A stretch of DNA of 64,000 bases from the NCBI GenBank assembly GCA_003671195.1, contig QWPJ01000012.1, positions 1 through 64,000 of the forward strand. Reading direction: 5' to 3'. Below, in pieces: positions 17,390 to 27,061 of this stretch. The notes under the pieces are model-generated. The model was not told the DNA's origin. It ran no database searches and saw only the letters and a program-made list of their open reading frames with translations. This stretch comes from Planctomycetota bacterium (GTDB taxonomy: Bacteria > Planctomycetota > Planctomycetia > Pirellulales > Pirellulaceae). Both the position numbers and the translations under genes were made by a program. Each line of letters starts with the position of its first letter. Position 1 is the first letter of the stretch.

Positions 17390-19018
17390 ATGAAAAGATC
17401 TTTTCGATTGGTTATCAATCTTTCGCTAGCGATGTCGCTGGCCGCGATTCTCATGCCCCCTGGGGCCGATGCTCAGCAACTCGCTGAGCAAAACAGAAAC
17501 CCAAACCCCAGCCGAAACTCCCCAAGCGCTCAGGGTGACCGGCAAGGGGGCCAGTCGGGTGGCCGTCAAGGCGACGGACAACAAGGCGGTCAGCGAGCCA
17601 GACCCAAGGGAGCCGGCCCCAAAGAAGGCGGAGGAGGCAGTGGGCTTGGCGGTTACGAAAAACCCCCATCGCCTGCCAACGATGTCCCCACAAGACCCTT
17701 TGATCTGGTCCTGGGACGTCCCACCGACCGCTCGATCACCGTGCGGGTCATGCCTTTCGAGAACGGCCAAGGGCGAATTCGATACGGAGTCGACCAGGGG
17801 CTTCCGGGAGCCAGCCAACCTGCGAATCTCCAAACGACGGCTTGGACGAAATTCCAAAACGATGTCCCTGTGTCGATCGAACTTGCCGACTTAAACCCGA
17901 GCACTCGGTACAGCTACACTTGGGAGTATCAAATCGAAGGAGCAACCAAGAGCCTCGAAACCCCGGTTTACTCCTTCCATACGCAGCGTACCCCTGGCAG
18001 CTCGTTTGTCTTCACCGTCACATCCGACTCCCATTTGGATGAAAACTCCAGCGGCGATGTGTATTTGCGTACTCTCGCAAATGTCCTGGCCGACCAATCC
18101 GACTTCCACCTGGAACTTGGAGATACCTTCATGACCGGCAAGTACAAACAACCTCGATTCTCGTATGGGCACTATCTATCCCAACGCTATTATTTAGGTT
18201 CGGTTTGCCATTCGGTCCCCTTCTTTTTGGTGCTTGGGAATCACGATGGCGAGTCCCCTGCGCGCGGGGATACCACGTGGGCGACGAAGACTCGTAAGGC
18301 GTTGTTCCCGAACCCATCACCCAACGGGTTTTACTCAGGCAATCCAGAGACCATCGAGGAAATCGGAACGCTTGATGACTATTACGCGTGGCATTGGGGC
18401 GATGCACTATTTGTTGCTCTGGACCCCTATCGATACACGTTGGAACGTCCTCGCCGTGGCGAGAGCAACGAAAAAGGGAATTGGTTCTGGACTCTGGGCG
18501 AAGAGCAATACCGCTGGTTGCAAAAGACCCTCAGCCAGAGCAAGGCCAAGTACAAGTTTGTCTTCATCCATCATTTGGTCGGTGGTGCCGATCAGAACAA
18601 CCGAGGGGGAGCCGAAGCGGCCCCGTTTTGGGAATGGGGCGGCCAAAGTGCCGACGGCAAGGTCGAATTTTCAAAGTATCGTCCCAACTGGGATAAGCCC
18701 ATCCATCAGTTGCTTATGGAACATGGTGTGCAGATCGTGTTCCACGGTCATGACCATATTTTTGCAAAGCAGGATCTCGATGGCATCGTCTACCAAGAGG
18801 TTCCGCAACCGAGCCATGCTCGGATTGGCAATACAAGGACTGCTGCCGAATACGGGTACCTAAGCGGTGAAATCCAACCGAGCTCAGGGCATATTCGGAT
18901 TCGTGTTTCTCCGGAGCATTGCCGCGTCGACTATGTCCGTTCGTACTTGCCCAAAGACCAGGACGTACGACGCAGCAACGCAGATGTCAGTTATTCTTAC
19001 GATGTCCATCCGAAGTAA
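17390..19018 (+). CDS. Secreted metallophosphatase, purple-acid-phosphatase-like
   Basis: From ATG 17390 the product is 542 residues. It has a signal peptide (LVINLSLAMSLAAILMPPGADA), then a Gly/Gln/Arg-rich disordered linker (about 25-90). A fibronectin-III-like domain follows (RSITVRVMPFENGQGRIRYG, LNPSTRYSYTWEYQI), then a calcineurin-like metallophosphoesterase domain. Metal-site motifs are TSDSHLDE, LELGDTF, LGNHDGE, FIHHLVGG and FHGHDHIF. This is the layout of purple-acid-phosphatase-like enzymes, which cleave phosphoesters outside the cytoplasm. The start was chosen because the longer frame overlaps the preceding gene and lacks a signal at its N-terminus. It is followed 34 bp later by a sulfatase gene in the same direction. 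Confidence 0.9.
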   Translation: MKRSFRLVINLSLAMSLAAILMPPGADAQQLAEQNRNPNPSRNSPSAQGDRQGGQSGGRQGDGQQGGQRARPKGAGPKEGGGGSGLGGYEKPPSPANDVPTRPFDLVLGRPTDRSITVRVMPFENGQGRIRYGVDQGLPGASQPANLQTTAWTKFQNDVPVSIELADLNPSTRYSYTWEYQIEGATKSLETPVYSFHTQRTPGSSFVFTVTSDSHLDENSSGDVYLRTLANVLADQSDFHLELGDTFMTGKYKQPRFSYGHYLSQRYYLGSVCHSVPFFLVLGNHDGESPARGDTTWATKTRKALFPNPSPNGFYSGNPETIEEIGTLDDYYAWHWGDALFVALDPYRYTLERPRRGESNEKGNWFWTLGEEQYRWLQKTLSQSKAKYKFVFIHHLVGGADQNNRGGAEAAPFWEWGGQSADGKVEFSKYRPNWDKPIHQLLMEHGVQIVFHGHDHIFAKQDLDGIVYQEVPQPSHARIGNTRTAAEYGYLSGEIQPSSGHIRIRVSPEHCRVDYVRSYLPKDQDVRRSNADVSYSYDVHPK

Positions 19019-19052
19019 TGGTTTTCGATCAACCCACAAAGGCAAATGCACT

Positions 19053-20489
19053 ATGCGTCGTATACTTTCGGGAGTCATTCTGACGTGGCTTTTGTGCGGA
19101 TGGGCTCAGGCTGACGAAAGGCCAAACGCTGCGAGGCCAAACGCTGAAAGGCCAAATATCGTACTGATGCTCTCGGACGACCAAGGCTGGAATGGTTTGT
19201 CGGTAGCGATGCACCCCGATGTGCCAGCATCCCGAGGGCAGTGGTTCCACACTCCGAACCTCGAACGACTTGCCGCGCGCGGTAAGCGTTTCTCGAACGC
19301 CTATTCTCCCGCTCCGGTCTGTTCCCCGACGAGGATCAGTTTGCAGACAGGCAAGAGTCCAGCGAAGTTGCATTGGACCAAGGCCGCACCTGCCGAAACG
19401 GGCCAAAAGCTGATCGAACCAAAACTCATCAAAAGCATCGCTGCTTCCGAGACGACCATCGGCGAAATGCTCCAAGAAGCCGGTTACGCGACGGCTCATT
19501 ATGGTAAGTGGCATATCAGCGGTGGTGGTCCTGGACACCACGGTTACGACCAGCACGATGGCGATACAGGAAATGAACAAGCCTTCAAGTTCCACGACCC
19601 AAACCCCGTGGATATCTTCGGGATGGCGCAAAGAGCCGAAGAGTTCATGCAAGAGAGCATGCAAGCAGGCAAACCGTTTTACATCCAGCTTTCCTGGAAC
19701 GCGCTGCATGCTAGCGAAAATGCCAATCGAGCGACCTTGGCCAAGTACCAAGCCAAGCTATCGGGCGAGAATGAGAAAAGAATCTCCACCGCTGCGATCA
19801 CCGAAGACCTCGACGCCGGTGTAGGCAAAGTCATCGATGCGATCGACCGACTAGGCTTAGCCAAGAACACCATCATCATCTACATGTCGGACAATGGTTC
19901 AGGTGGCGGTGGTCAGGGCAGAGCGGCCGGTTTGCACGGAGGCAAAGGTGGCGTCTGGGAAGGTGGCATTCGGGTCCCCTTCATCATCGCCGGCCCCGGT
20001 GTGCAAGCCAATGCGTGGAGTCACACGCCGATCGTAGGTTACGATCTATTCCCGACATTCTGCGAGTGGGCTCGCATCGACCGATCCAAATTGCCCACTG
20101 GTATCGAAGGTGGTAGCATCGCGGCACTTGTAAGCAGCGACGGACTAGGAACCGTCCAACGACCAAACGAGGGACTTGTATTCCATTTCCCACACTACCA
20201 AGGCGAAGGAGGTCCACAGTCGTCGATCCGGGTCGGCGATTGGAAGCTGATTCATTTTTACGAGGACCAACGCGATGAACTCTACAACCTCAAAGACGAC
20301 CTGAGCGAGCGCAAGAATCTCATCAACCAAGCAACCGAGCAGGCCCAGGACCTGCACCAACGGCTAGACAAGTACCTTGCTCAGGTCGAAGCTCAGTTCC
20401 CAACGAAGAATCCGGACTTCAATCCCAACAAGCCGACGGAACCTCCCAAGCGGGGTGGCAAAAACAACAGAGTCCCCGCCAAGCTCTGA
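19053..20489 (+). CDS. Secreted sulfatase, CSPTR type
   Basis: From ATG 19053 (AAAGG upstream) the product is 478 residues. It has a signal peptide (MRRILSGVILTWLLCGWAQA), then a tandem RPNAARPNAERPN stretch from a repeated 15-bp unit. The sulfatase domain starts at IVLMLSDDQGWNG. The formylglycine motif is CSPTR at Cys90; further blocks are TAHYGKWHISGGG and MSDNGSGGGG, with the sugar-sulfatase-like C-terminal part (GDWKLIHFYED, LYNLKDDLSERKNL). A basic tail ends the protein. The longer frame to 18867 overlaps the phosphatase gene and lacks a signal. It probably desulfates a polysaccharide in the periplasm. Confidence 0.95.
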   Translation: MRRILSGVILTWLLCGWAQADERPNAARPNAERPNIVLMLSDDQGWNGLSVAMHPDVPASRGQWFHTPNLERLAARGKRFSNAYSPAPVCSPTRISLQTGKSPAKLHWTKAAPAETGQKLIEPKLIKSIAASETTIGEMLQEAGYATAHYGKWHISGGGPGHHGYDQHDGDTGNEQAFKFHDPNPVDIFGMAQRAEEFMQESMQAGKPFYIQLSWNALHASENANRATLAKYQAKLSGENEKRISTAAITEDLDAGVGKVIDAIDRLGLAKNTIIIYMSDNGSGGGGQGRAAGLHGGKGGVWEGGIRVPFIIAGPGVQANAWSHTPIVGYDLFPTFCEWARIDRSKLPTGIEGGSIAALVSSDGLGTVQRPNEGLVFHFPHYQGEGGPQSSIRVGDWKLIHFYEDQRDELYNLKDDLSERKNLINQATEQAQDLHQRLDKYLAQVEAQFPTKNPDFNPNKPTEPPKRGGKNNRVPAKL

Positions 20490-20566
20490 TTCATCCACGC
20501 CTTGTATTTCCAAGTGTTCACAGACCAACTCCAACGCCCCATAACCGCACGAAACAGAGAGCTTGA

Positions 20567-22333
20567 ATGATGAAAAAAAACTTTGCAAACCCCGCAAGTC
20601 TTCTTGCAGGATCGATGATCGCGATCTTATGCCTCTGCCATGGTTCCCTAGCACACGAGGGTGGGCATGGACCGTCGGATTCTGCGGCAGTCAGCAAATC
20701 CACTTGGACGATCGCCAAAACACACAAGCATTTTCATGGTAGTTTTCTATCTGCCGATGAGCAGGTTGCCAAGTTCGAAACCAGCGGAGGCAAGGTTCAG
20801 CAGGTTCACCGAGCCGAGTTGATCGAATCCGACCGAAACTGGATCGCCGAGCGGCTAGAGTCGATCCGCAAAACGAACCAGGCCCAACCGATTCGGTTTG
20901 TGAATCTTCAGATCGAGCCTGCTGCAAGCTCATACGATGAAGCCGGTTTTTACGAGGATGCTCCAGCGATGTTTCAACATTTCAAACCGTTCGAGAAAAC
21001 CTTAGGGCTGCGTTGGGACAACGACTTTTTCTATGTGGAATCCAATGGGATTCCCGATCATTCCATGATGGTCGGCATCACCGCTTGGCAGCAACAAGTC
21101 CCCTTGCCGCAAGCTTACACGGGACGCAACGCGTGGCGTATTCCACTGCATCCGAAGCCGGCGAAAAAGCCGATGTCGGCCAAGGATAACTTCTTTCGCG
21201 GCGCGATCGCTTTAGCGGTCAACGGGATACCGATCTTCAATCCGATCAAGAACGACGGGAGGACTGATACCCTCGTCGCAGGAGAGCTGGACCAATGGGG
21301 CGGGCACTGCGGACGAGCCGACGACTATCACTATCACATCGCACCGATCCACCTCGAGCCGATGGTGGGCAAGGGCCAGCCGATCGCTTATGCGCTCGAT
21401 GGCTATCCGATTTATAGTTATCAGGAGGATAGCGACAATCAGCCACTCGATTGGATGAATGGGCACAAAGACAAGGACGGTAATTACCACTACCATGCGA
21501 CCAAGAAGTACCCTTATATCAATGGAGGGTTTTATGGTGAGGTTCTCGAGCGCGACGGCCAGGTCGATCCACAGCCGAGGGCTGAGAGTCCACGCCCAGC
21601 GCTTGGGCCGATGCGCGGGGCCAAGATTGTCGGCTTTGAGGAGACAGCGCCCAAGTCGTTTCAGTTGACTTATGAAGTTTCTGGTCGGAAAGGATACGTG
21701 CGCTACAAGCTCGGCGAAAGTGGCGCGGTTGCTTTCGAGTTCCAAGATCCAGCCGGTAAGGTAACCAAACAGAATTACCAGAACGGTGGCGGTCGTCGTG
21801 GCGGTGGGCCCCCACCCCGCGATGTTCAGCCACCACGCGATGGGCAGCTACCCCGTCAAGCAGAGGCGATGAAGTCGCAGTCGGGTACGATCCAGGTCAC
21901 TAGCAGCTCCGTCGACAGTCGCGGGATGTTGATCAAAGATTGCACTTGCGATGGCGCAAGGCAGTCCCCGGCGGTCTCTTGGGACAAACTCCCCGAGGGG
22001 ACAAAATCGATTGCCGTATCGCTTTGGCACGAGGCACCTGACCAAACCAAGTCGTACTGGGTTGTCTACAACTTGCCAGCGACCTCGACAGGGATCGGAC
22101 AGAACAAGAAGGCAGAGGGGACCGTGGGGCTCAACGACAAGAGGCGTAACGAGTACGATCCGATGTGTTCCAAGGGGCCGGGCATCAAGACGTATCACAT
22201 CACCGTCTATGCGCTTTCGAAGAATCTAGAACTGACGGCCAAGGAAGTTGACCGCAAAAAGTTGCTTGAGGCGATCCGAGATTGCAAGCTAGGCGAGGGG
22301 ACTTTGGATTACCAGTATGAGAGGTCCAAATAG
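20567..22333 (+). CDS. YHYH-domain protein fused to a PEBP (YbhB/YbcL-like) domain
   Basis: The 588-residue product has a signal peptide (LLAGSMIAILCLCHGSLAH), then a YHYH domain (about 110-330) with its two hallmark motifs, ADDYHYHIAP and DGNYHYHATKKYPY, and GYPIYSY between them. After a Gly/Pro/Arg-rich linker (GGGRRGGGPPPRDVQPPRDG) comes a phosphatidylethanolamine-binding-protein domain (about 425-580). It has the YbhB-like pattern CTCDGARQSPAVSWDKLP, SLWHEAPD and GIKTYHITVYALS. The His-rich motifs suggest metal binding; the activity is unknown. It is the last gene of the run starting at the sigma factor, 77 bp after the sulfatase. Confidence 0.88.
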   Translation: MMKKNFANPASLLAGSMIAILCLCHGSLAHEGGHGPSDSAAVSKSTWTIAKTHKHFHGSFLSADEQVAKFETSGGKVQQVHRAELIESDRNWIAERLESIRKTNQAQPIRFVNLQIEPAASSYDEAGFYEDAPAMFQHFKPFEKTLGLRWDNDFFYVESNGIPDHSMMVGITAWQQQVPLPQAYTGRNAWRIPLHPKPAKKPMSAKDNFFRGAIALAVNGIPIFNPIKNDGRTDTLVAGELDQWGGHCGRADDYHYHIAPIHLEPMVGKGQPIAYALDGYPIYSYQEDSDNQPLDWMNGHKDKDGNYHYHATKKYPYINGGFYGEVLERDGQVDPQPRAESPRPALGPMRGAKIVGFEETAPKSFQLTYEVSGRKGYVRYKLGESGAVAFEFQDPAGKVTKQNYQNGGGRRGGGPPPRDVQPPRDGQLPRQAEAMKSQSGTIQVTSSSVDSRGMLIKDCTCDGARQSPAVSWDKLPEGTKSIAVSLWHEAPDQTKSYWVVYNLPATSTGIGQNKKAEGTVGLNDKRRNEYDPMCSKGPGIKTYHITVYALSKNLELTAKEVDRKKLLEAIRDCKLGEGTLDYQYERSK

Positions 22334-22822
22334 CCATTTGCCTCTGGGCGTTTTGCTTGGCTGGACGTAGGGTTCGTGCAGCGGTCCCCTGGTCACTTGA
22401 TTCAAGCCTTGCACATTAACCAAGGCACAAAACCCGATCAAGCGACAGTCAACCTCTGGACCGCGGAACGTACCACCGAGTGCGTGGGGCTGTTTGGATG
22501 TCCCCTAAAGCCTAAGCCTGCTTCCAACCGCCTGGCCCCACTTCGCCATTCCACCGCCATTCCATCAGCGCTCCATCAGCGTCCATTAGCGGTCCACGAT
22601 TTACACCGATTGTGAACTCTAATGTTCGCTGATAGTAGCCTTTGGTAGAAGGATTACCCACTAAATTCCCTGCAGGACCCAAAATTGACAAGCAGAGATG
22701 GATAGATTGTACGATAATCTAACCAATTTGCGGTTTTCCAAGTCCCCGCTGTCAACGTCAATGAGACAGACTCTTGGCCGAAACCATCGAACCCATATCG
22801 AGAGCCACAAGGAGCAAATCGG
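22334..22822. other. Intergenic region, no gene seen
   Basis: This 489-bp gap separates the YHYH-PEBP gene from the DUF1592 gene. A 79-codon frame at 22376 has no family resemblance or ribosome site. Short direct repeats (ccattccatcagcgctccat and variants) lie near 22549-22590. A GGAG ten bases before ATG 22823 supports the next start. I see no terminator hairpin or RNA gene. Confidence 0.6.
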
Positions 22823-25800
22823 ATGCGATGCATCGAAGCAGCGAAGCGGCTTAAGTCAAAAGGCACTCACGTTCGAGGGCGTTTTTTCGTAGCGGAAGTG
22901 CGCAAGCACTCCGGTGCGGCTGGGTGGAAATGGACCTCTTGCTTTGTGCTCTTTATCGCCAGTCTCACACTTACGACCCCGCCCGCTGTCGGTGCAGACG
23001 ACCTAGCAGAAACGTATGCCACACAGATCCATCCGCTGCTTGTGAGTTCCTGCGGCAAATGCCATGGCACGGTCCCCACAGATAACGATCTCGATCTGAC
23101 AAGCTTTGCCTCCGCTCAGGCGATCCTTGCCAAGCCAAAACTGCTTGGAGATGTCGCCGACCGGTTGCGACTAGGCGACATGCCGCCGAAGGACGCACCG
23201 CAGCCAAGTCAGGCACAGAGGGAACAGTTGCTCGGCTGGATCACTGCGGCACTCGATGCCGAGGCGACAGCGCGGGCTGGTGATCCCGGACAGGTAACGC
23301 TGCGTCGGCTGAGCAACAAGGAGTACGACAACGCCGTCCGCGATCTGACCGGCGTGGACATGCGGCCAACCCAGGCCCGCGAGTTTCCCGTCGACAGCGT
23401 CGGCGGCGAGGGGTTTGCGAACGTCGGCGACGCAATGCCGGTCACTCCCGAACTGGTCGAACGCTATCACCAGACCGCTCGCGACGTCGCGGCGCGCTTA
23501 GTGTTATTGCCCGATGGTTTTCGCTTTTCCCCTTCCACCGAACGACCGGATTGGACCGAGGAGGCTCTTAAGCCGCTCCGCAGTTTCCACGCTCGGTATG
23601 CCGGACCCAATGGAGAGCCGCCGCTAGCGGCGCATCTGGCGGCGACCTTGAAGCACCGCGATAGGCTCACCCGAGGCGGGCCAGCCGAGATCGCCGCAGA
23701 GATCGCGTCAGTGGCCGCCGAGGAGAAACTCAATGCGACTTATTTGGCGGCGCTGTGGGCCGGGCTGAGCGGCTCTGTAGGACGGACTGGAAGTCCGTCC
23801 TACGTTGGGAGCGACGGACTGGAAGTCCGTAGTACGCAAGCACAAGTTGACGCTCGGATGAAGAGGTGGCGGGAGAAGGCGGCCGAGTTTGAAGCCGAGA
23901 AGCAAAGAAGGCAGGCCTCTTTGCTGAAAATCGAGTCCCTTTGGGCACCGTCGAAACGTGTGCTCGCGGAGTCCAAGGTTGCAGAAGGGAGCTCTGTTCC
24001 CTTCGAGCACAAGCTCTCGGTTGAGCGCGGCGAACTGCTCCTCTTGACCGTGCTTCCGAACGAAAGCCACGGGGCCGACAGCACGCTCGTCGAATGGACG
24101 ATCCACGAAACCAGCGGGGATCTGCGAACATGGAGCCTCTCTGATCTGACGTCCAATCTGCTAAAAGGAAACCCGTGGTCGGACGAGCACCAAGCCCGTT
24201 GGAGCTTTCTGGACACGACATCGACTCCGGTGTTCCTCTCCGAACAACGCGACAGCAACGCGGGACGCGCCGAAGTCAAATCGTGGAGCCTGGGTTCCGA
24301 ACCCTCGGTCTTCGTGAATTCCACCAGCGAGGATTTGCAGGTCTGGACCAAGTTGCCCGCTCGATCGTTCTTTTTGCATCCGGGACCGAAACGCCCCGTA
24401 GCGGTCGCTTGGACGAGTCCGATTGCAGGCGAGTTATCGGTCTCAGGCCGCGTCGCCGACGCTCACCCGAGCGGTGATGATGGGGTCTCGTTCAAGCTTT
24501 CGCATGTCGCGGCCCCAGATTTGGGACAGGCTCTGGCGGATCTGGGCGGTACATCCAAAGACATTTCGGATCCCGGTCTGGCGCCGGCAATACTCGACGT
24601 CATTCGAGAAAAGTGGCGGGTGTCAACCACCGATCCGGCACCGGTCTTGGGGGCGATCAAGGCCGCGCAGGACCAGTTGTTCCAAAGCAACTACCAAAAG
24701 AATGCGGCCCTCGCCGTCGGGAACGGCTTTCCTGCTTGGGAGGACCTGCGTCGCGTGGTCGCTCGCGAGCGGGTACAAGGTGCTGCGCGGGAGCCGCTCT
24801 TCCGCATGGTCGCCTTGCCAGCTCAACCCGACACCTTCGTGATCTGGGACCGGCTGCGATTGGAGGGTGGTGACGGTCCACCGCTGGTGTTTGCGGACCA
24901 TCCAGAGCTGGCGGCGATCGTCGAGCAAGCATCGGGATTGAAGTTCGGCCAGCATCCGCAGGGTCGACTTGTGCCAGAGTCTGTGTTGGTCACGGCTGCC
25001 GGCACCGAGGTCATCATCGACCTGACGAAATTGCCTGCAGATTTGCACAAGGCGCTCACGCTGCCTCGGTTCCTCCGCGCCGATGTAAGCTTGGACGAAG
25101 CCAGTCCGGAAACAGCCTCGGTACAGGCATTCCTCATCGCTGCGACAGGCGGTGGCGGCAATCTGGCCGAGCCAATCGCCAAAGCTGAAGTGGGCGACCC
25201 GCGTGCGGCGCAGATCGTGCATCCGCGCGTCGCGACCGAACAAGCCCAGCAGGCCACGGAGTTTCGCGCGCTGTTCCCACCGGCCGTCCTCTTTCAACCG
25301 ATCATCCCGCGAGACGCCCAGGGGAGCGTCTTCCTGTACCGCCGCGAAGACGAGCCGTTGCGTCGGCTGCTGCTCGATGAAGCGGGCCGGGCTGAGCTCG
25401 ACCGCCTGTGGAGCGAACTGGAGTTTATCAGCGAGCAAGCGCTTGCCACCCCGATCGCCTATGAAGGACTCGTGCAGTATTACCGCAAGCCGAACGACGG
25501 CGCGCGGATCATGTTCTTCTACATCCAGCTGTTCGAAGAACAAATCAAACGCGAGGAGAAAGCATTTCTTGCAACTCAGGTTGCCGCCGAATCGAGGCAC
25601 CTTGAGGCGCTGCTCGCCTTGGCCGCGCGCGCTTGGCGACGGCCGCTCGCCGACGATGAGCGCGAAGCGATTCTCGCATCCTACCGCGCCGAGCGTACCG
25701 AGGGTGTCAAGCATGATCCCGCCTTCCGTGCTGCTCTGGCCCGGGTCCTATCGTCCCCCTGGTTTCTTTATCGCGTGGAACAGCCCGCATCGGGGCCTAG

Positions 25801-26836
25801 CTGGCAACCGGTATCGGGTGACGAATTGGCGACGCGGCTGAGTTTCCTGCTATGGGATTCGATTCCCGACGACGAATTGCGAGCGAATGCCGCGCGGCTC
25901 GAGGAGCCTGCGGTCATGGAGCAGCAACTGCGACGCATGTTGAAGGACGCCCGGATGCGGGGCATGGGAGAGGAGTTCGGTGCCCGTTGGCTCGGCGTTC
26001 GGGACTTCGTCACCAACCACGGCCGGAACCTGAAGCAATTCCCTGAGTTCACGCCGACCGTGCGCGACGCGTTGGCCGAGGAGCCGGTGCGGTTCTTCAC
26101 CGATATGTTCGTGAATGATCGTCCGGTCGCCGACGTCATTGCAGCCGACGCCGTGGTCATCAACGATGTCCTCGCTCAGCACTACGGAATCCCCGGCGTG
26201 ACCGGTCCGCAGTGGCGTCGCATCGAGAAGGTTTCAGCCTACGGTCGCGGCGGGTTGCTCGGCTTTGGTGCGATGCTCGCCAAGCAGTCCGCCTCGTCGC
26301 GTACCAGCCCCGTCAAGCGTGGCGCTTGGGTGGTTCAATTGGTTGGCGAGCGGCTGCCCAAGGTCCCGCCCGGCGTGCCACCTTTGCCAGAGAGTCCGCC
26401 CGACGGACTGAGCGTGCGCGAGATCACCGAGCGGCATCGTCAGGATGCAGCCTGTGCCGGTTGCCACCTACGCATCGATCCCTACGGCATGACGCTTGAA
26501 CAATACGACGCCCTGGGCCGACTGCGGCCCGCCAAGGATCTCAAGCCTGGCGATGCCAGGTCAACCACGCGCGATGGAGTCGAGATCGATGGCATGGCGG
26601 GCCTTCGAGATTACATCGCCGGCCCCCGGCGCGAGGACTTGTTACGGGAGCTCGCTCATAAACTGACCGGCTATGCGCTGGGTCGCACTGTGCAGCTTTC
26701 CGATCGGAAGCTGGTCGACGAATTGACGAAGACCATGGTCGATGGCGGTCGCTGGTCGGATGTCTTGCTCATCCTTGTTCGCAGCGAGCAGTTCCGCTGC
26801 ATTCGCCCAGCGGCCACGGCGGCCGCGCCACCCTAA
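22823..26836 (+). CDS. Planctomycete cytochrome-type protein, DUF1587/DUF1592/DUF1588/DUF1585
   Basis: The 1337-residue product has an N-terminal membrane or signal segment (CFVLFIASLTLTTPPAVGA, about 40-58), a PSCyt1-like haem site CGKCH at 77-81, and a DUF1587 segment (LRRLSNKEYDNAVRDLTG). A long middle part leads to DUF1595/1592 (LLALAARAWRRPLADDEREA, RLSFLLWDSIPDDELRANA), DUF1588 (GRGGLLGFGAMLAKQSASSR, CAGCH near 1211) and DUF1585 at the end (RELAHKLTGYALGRTVQLSD). Such proteins are secreted and paired with DUF1552 proteins; function is unproven. Two palindromic REP units are inserted in frame at 23777-23836, adding 20 residues. The usual partner now lies beyond a transposase gene. Confidence 0.92.
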   Translation: MRCIEAAKRLKSKGTHVRGRFFVAEVRKHSGAAGWKWTSCFVLFIASLTLTTPPAVGADDLAETYATQIHPLLVSSCGKCHGTVPTDNDLDLTSFASAQAILAKPKLLGDVADRLRLGDMPPKDAPQPSQAQREQLLGWITAALDAEATARAGDPGQVTLRRLSNKEYDNAVRDLTGVDMRPTQAREFPVDSVGGEGFANVGDAMPVTPELVERYHQTARDVAARLVLLPDGFRFSPSTERPDWTEEALKPLRSFHARYAGPNGEPPLAAHLAATLKHRDRLTRGGPAEIAAEIASVAAEEKLNATYLAALWAGLSGSVGRTGSPSYVGSDGLEVRSTQAQVDARMKRWREKAAEFEAEKQRRQASLLKIESLWAPSKRVLAESKVAEGSSVPFEHKLSVERGELLLLTVLPNESHGADSTLVEWTIHETSGDLRTWSLSDLTSNLLKGNPWSDEHQARWSFLDTTSTPVFLSEQRDSNAGRAEVKSWSLGSEPSVFVNSTSEDLQVWTKLPARSFFLHPGPKRPVAVAWTSPIAGELSVSGRVADAHPSGDDGVSFKLSHVAAPDLGQALADLGGTSKDISDPGLAPAILDVIREKWRVSTTDPAPVLGAIKAAQDQLFQSNYQKNAALAVGNGFPAWEDLRRVVARERVQGAAREPLFRMVALPAQPDTFVIWDRLRLEGGDGPPLVFADHPELAAIVEQASGLKFGQHPQGRLVPESVLVTAAGTEVIIDLTKLPADLHKALTLPRFLRADVSLDEASPETASVQAFLIAATGGGGNLAEPIAKAEVGDPRAAQIVHPRVATEQAQQATEFRALFPPAVLFQPIIPRDAQGSVFLYRREDEPLRRLLLDEAGRAELDRLWSELEFISEQALATPIAYEGLVQYYRKPNDGARIMFFYIQLFEEQIKREEKAFLATQVAAESRHLEALLALAARAWRRPLADDEREAILASYRAERTEGVKHDPAFRAALARVLSSPWFLYRVEQPASGPSWQPVSGDELATRLSFLLWDSIPDDELRANAARLEEPAVMEQQLRRMLKDARMRGMGEEFGARWLGVRDFVTNHGRNLKQFPEFTPTVRDALAEEPVRFFTDMFVNDRPVADVIAADAVVINDVLAQHYGIPGVTGPQWRRIEKVSAYGRGGLLGFGAMLAKQSASSRTSPVKRGAWVVQLVGERLPKVPPGVPPLPESPPDGLSVREITERHRQDAACAGCHLRIDPYGMTLEQYDALGRLRPAKDLKPGDARSTTRDGVEIDGMAGLRDYIAGPRREDLLRELAHKLTGYALGRTVQLSDRKLVDELTKTMVDGGRWSDVLLILVRSEQFRCIRPAATAAAPP
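23777..23836. repeat. Pair of REP palindromes inside a coding sequence
   Basis: Two copies of the gacggactggaagtccgtc palindrome lie eight bases apart within the DUF1592 gene. They belong to the family that flanks the transposase at 27062-27745. The 60-bp pair keeps the reading frame and encodes GRTGSPSYVG and SDGLEVRST, residues that have no place in the protein family. Confidence 0.93.
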
Positions 26837-26847
26837 AGCACTAGCAC

Positions 26848-27002
26848 GTACGACGGACTTCCAGTCCGTCGCGCTGATCGATAACACCTACGACGGACTG
26901 GAAGTCCGTCGTACAGAGAGGTAAACAGCACGTACGACGGACTTCCAGTCCGTCGTACAAAGAGCCATATAGCACGTACGATGGACTTCCAGTCCGTCGT
27001 AC
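26848..27002. repeat. Four REP palindromes upstream of a RAYT gene
   Basis: Four copies of the 24-27-bp palindrome (core gacggacttccagtccgtc or its complement) lie at 26848-26871, 26889-26914, 26932-26958 and 26976-27002. Copy two is inverted relative to the others. Each is nearly self-complementary and can form a hairpin with a short central mismatch. They fill the gap between the DUF1592 stop and the transposase gene. Confidence 0.95.
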
Positions 27003-27061
27003 AAAGAAGCCTACAACGCATCATACAAGTCAACGAGGTCAATGGGCATAGAGACTATAAG

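Noticed and set aside
22376-22615. 79-codon frame before the DUF1592 gene
   Set aside because: No ribosome site, no family pattern, low-complexity Arg/Pro/His composition.
24623-25714. 363-codon minus-strand frame opposite the DUF1592 gene
   Set aside because: Antisense shadow in GC-rich coding DNA; its composition is Arg/Gln/Leu-biased and no motif is visible.
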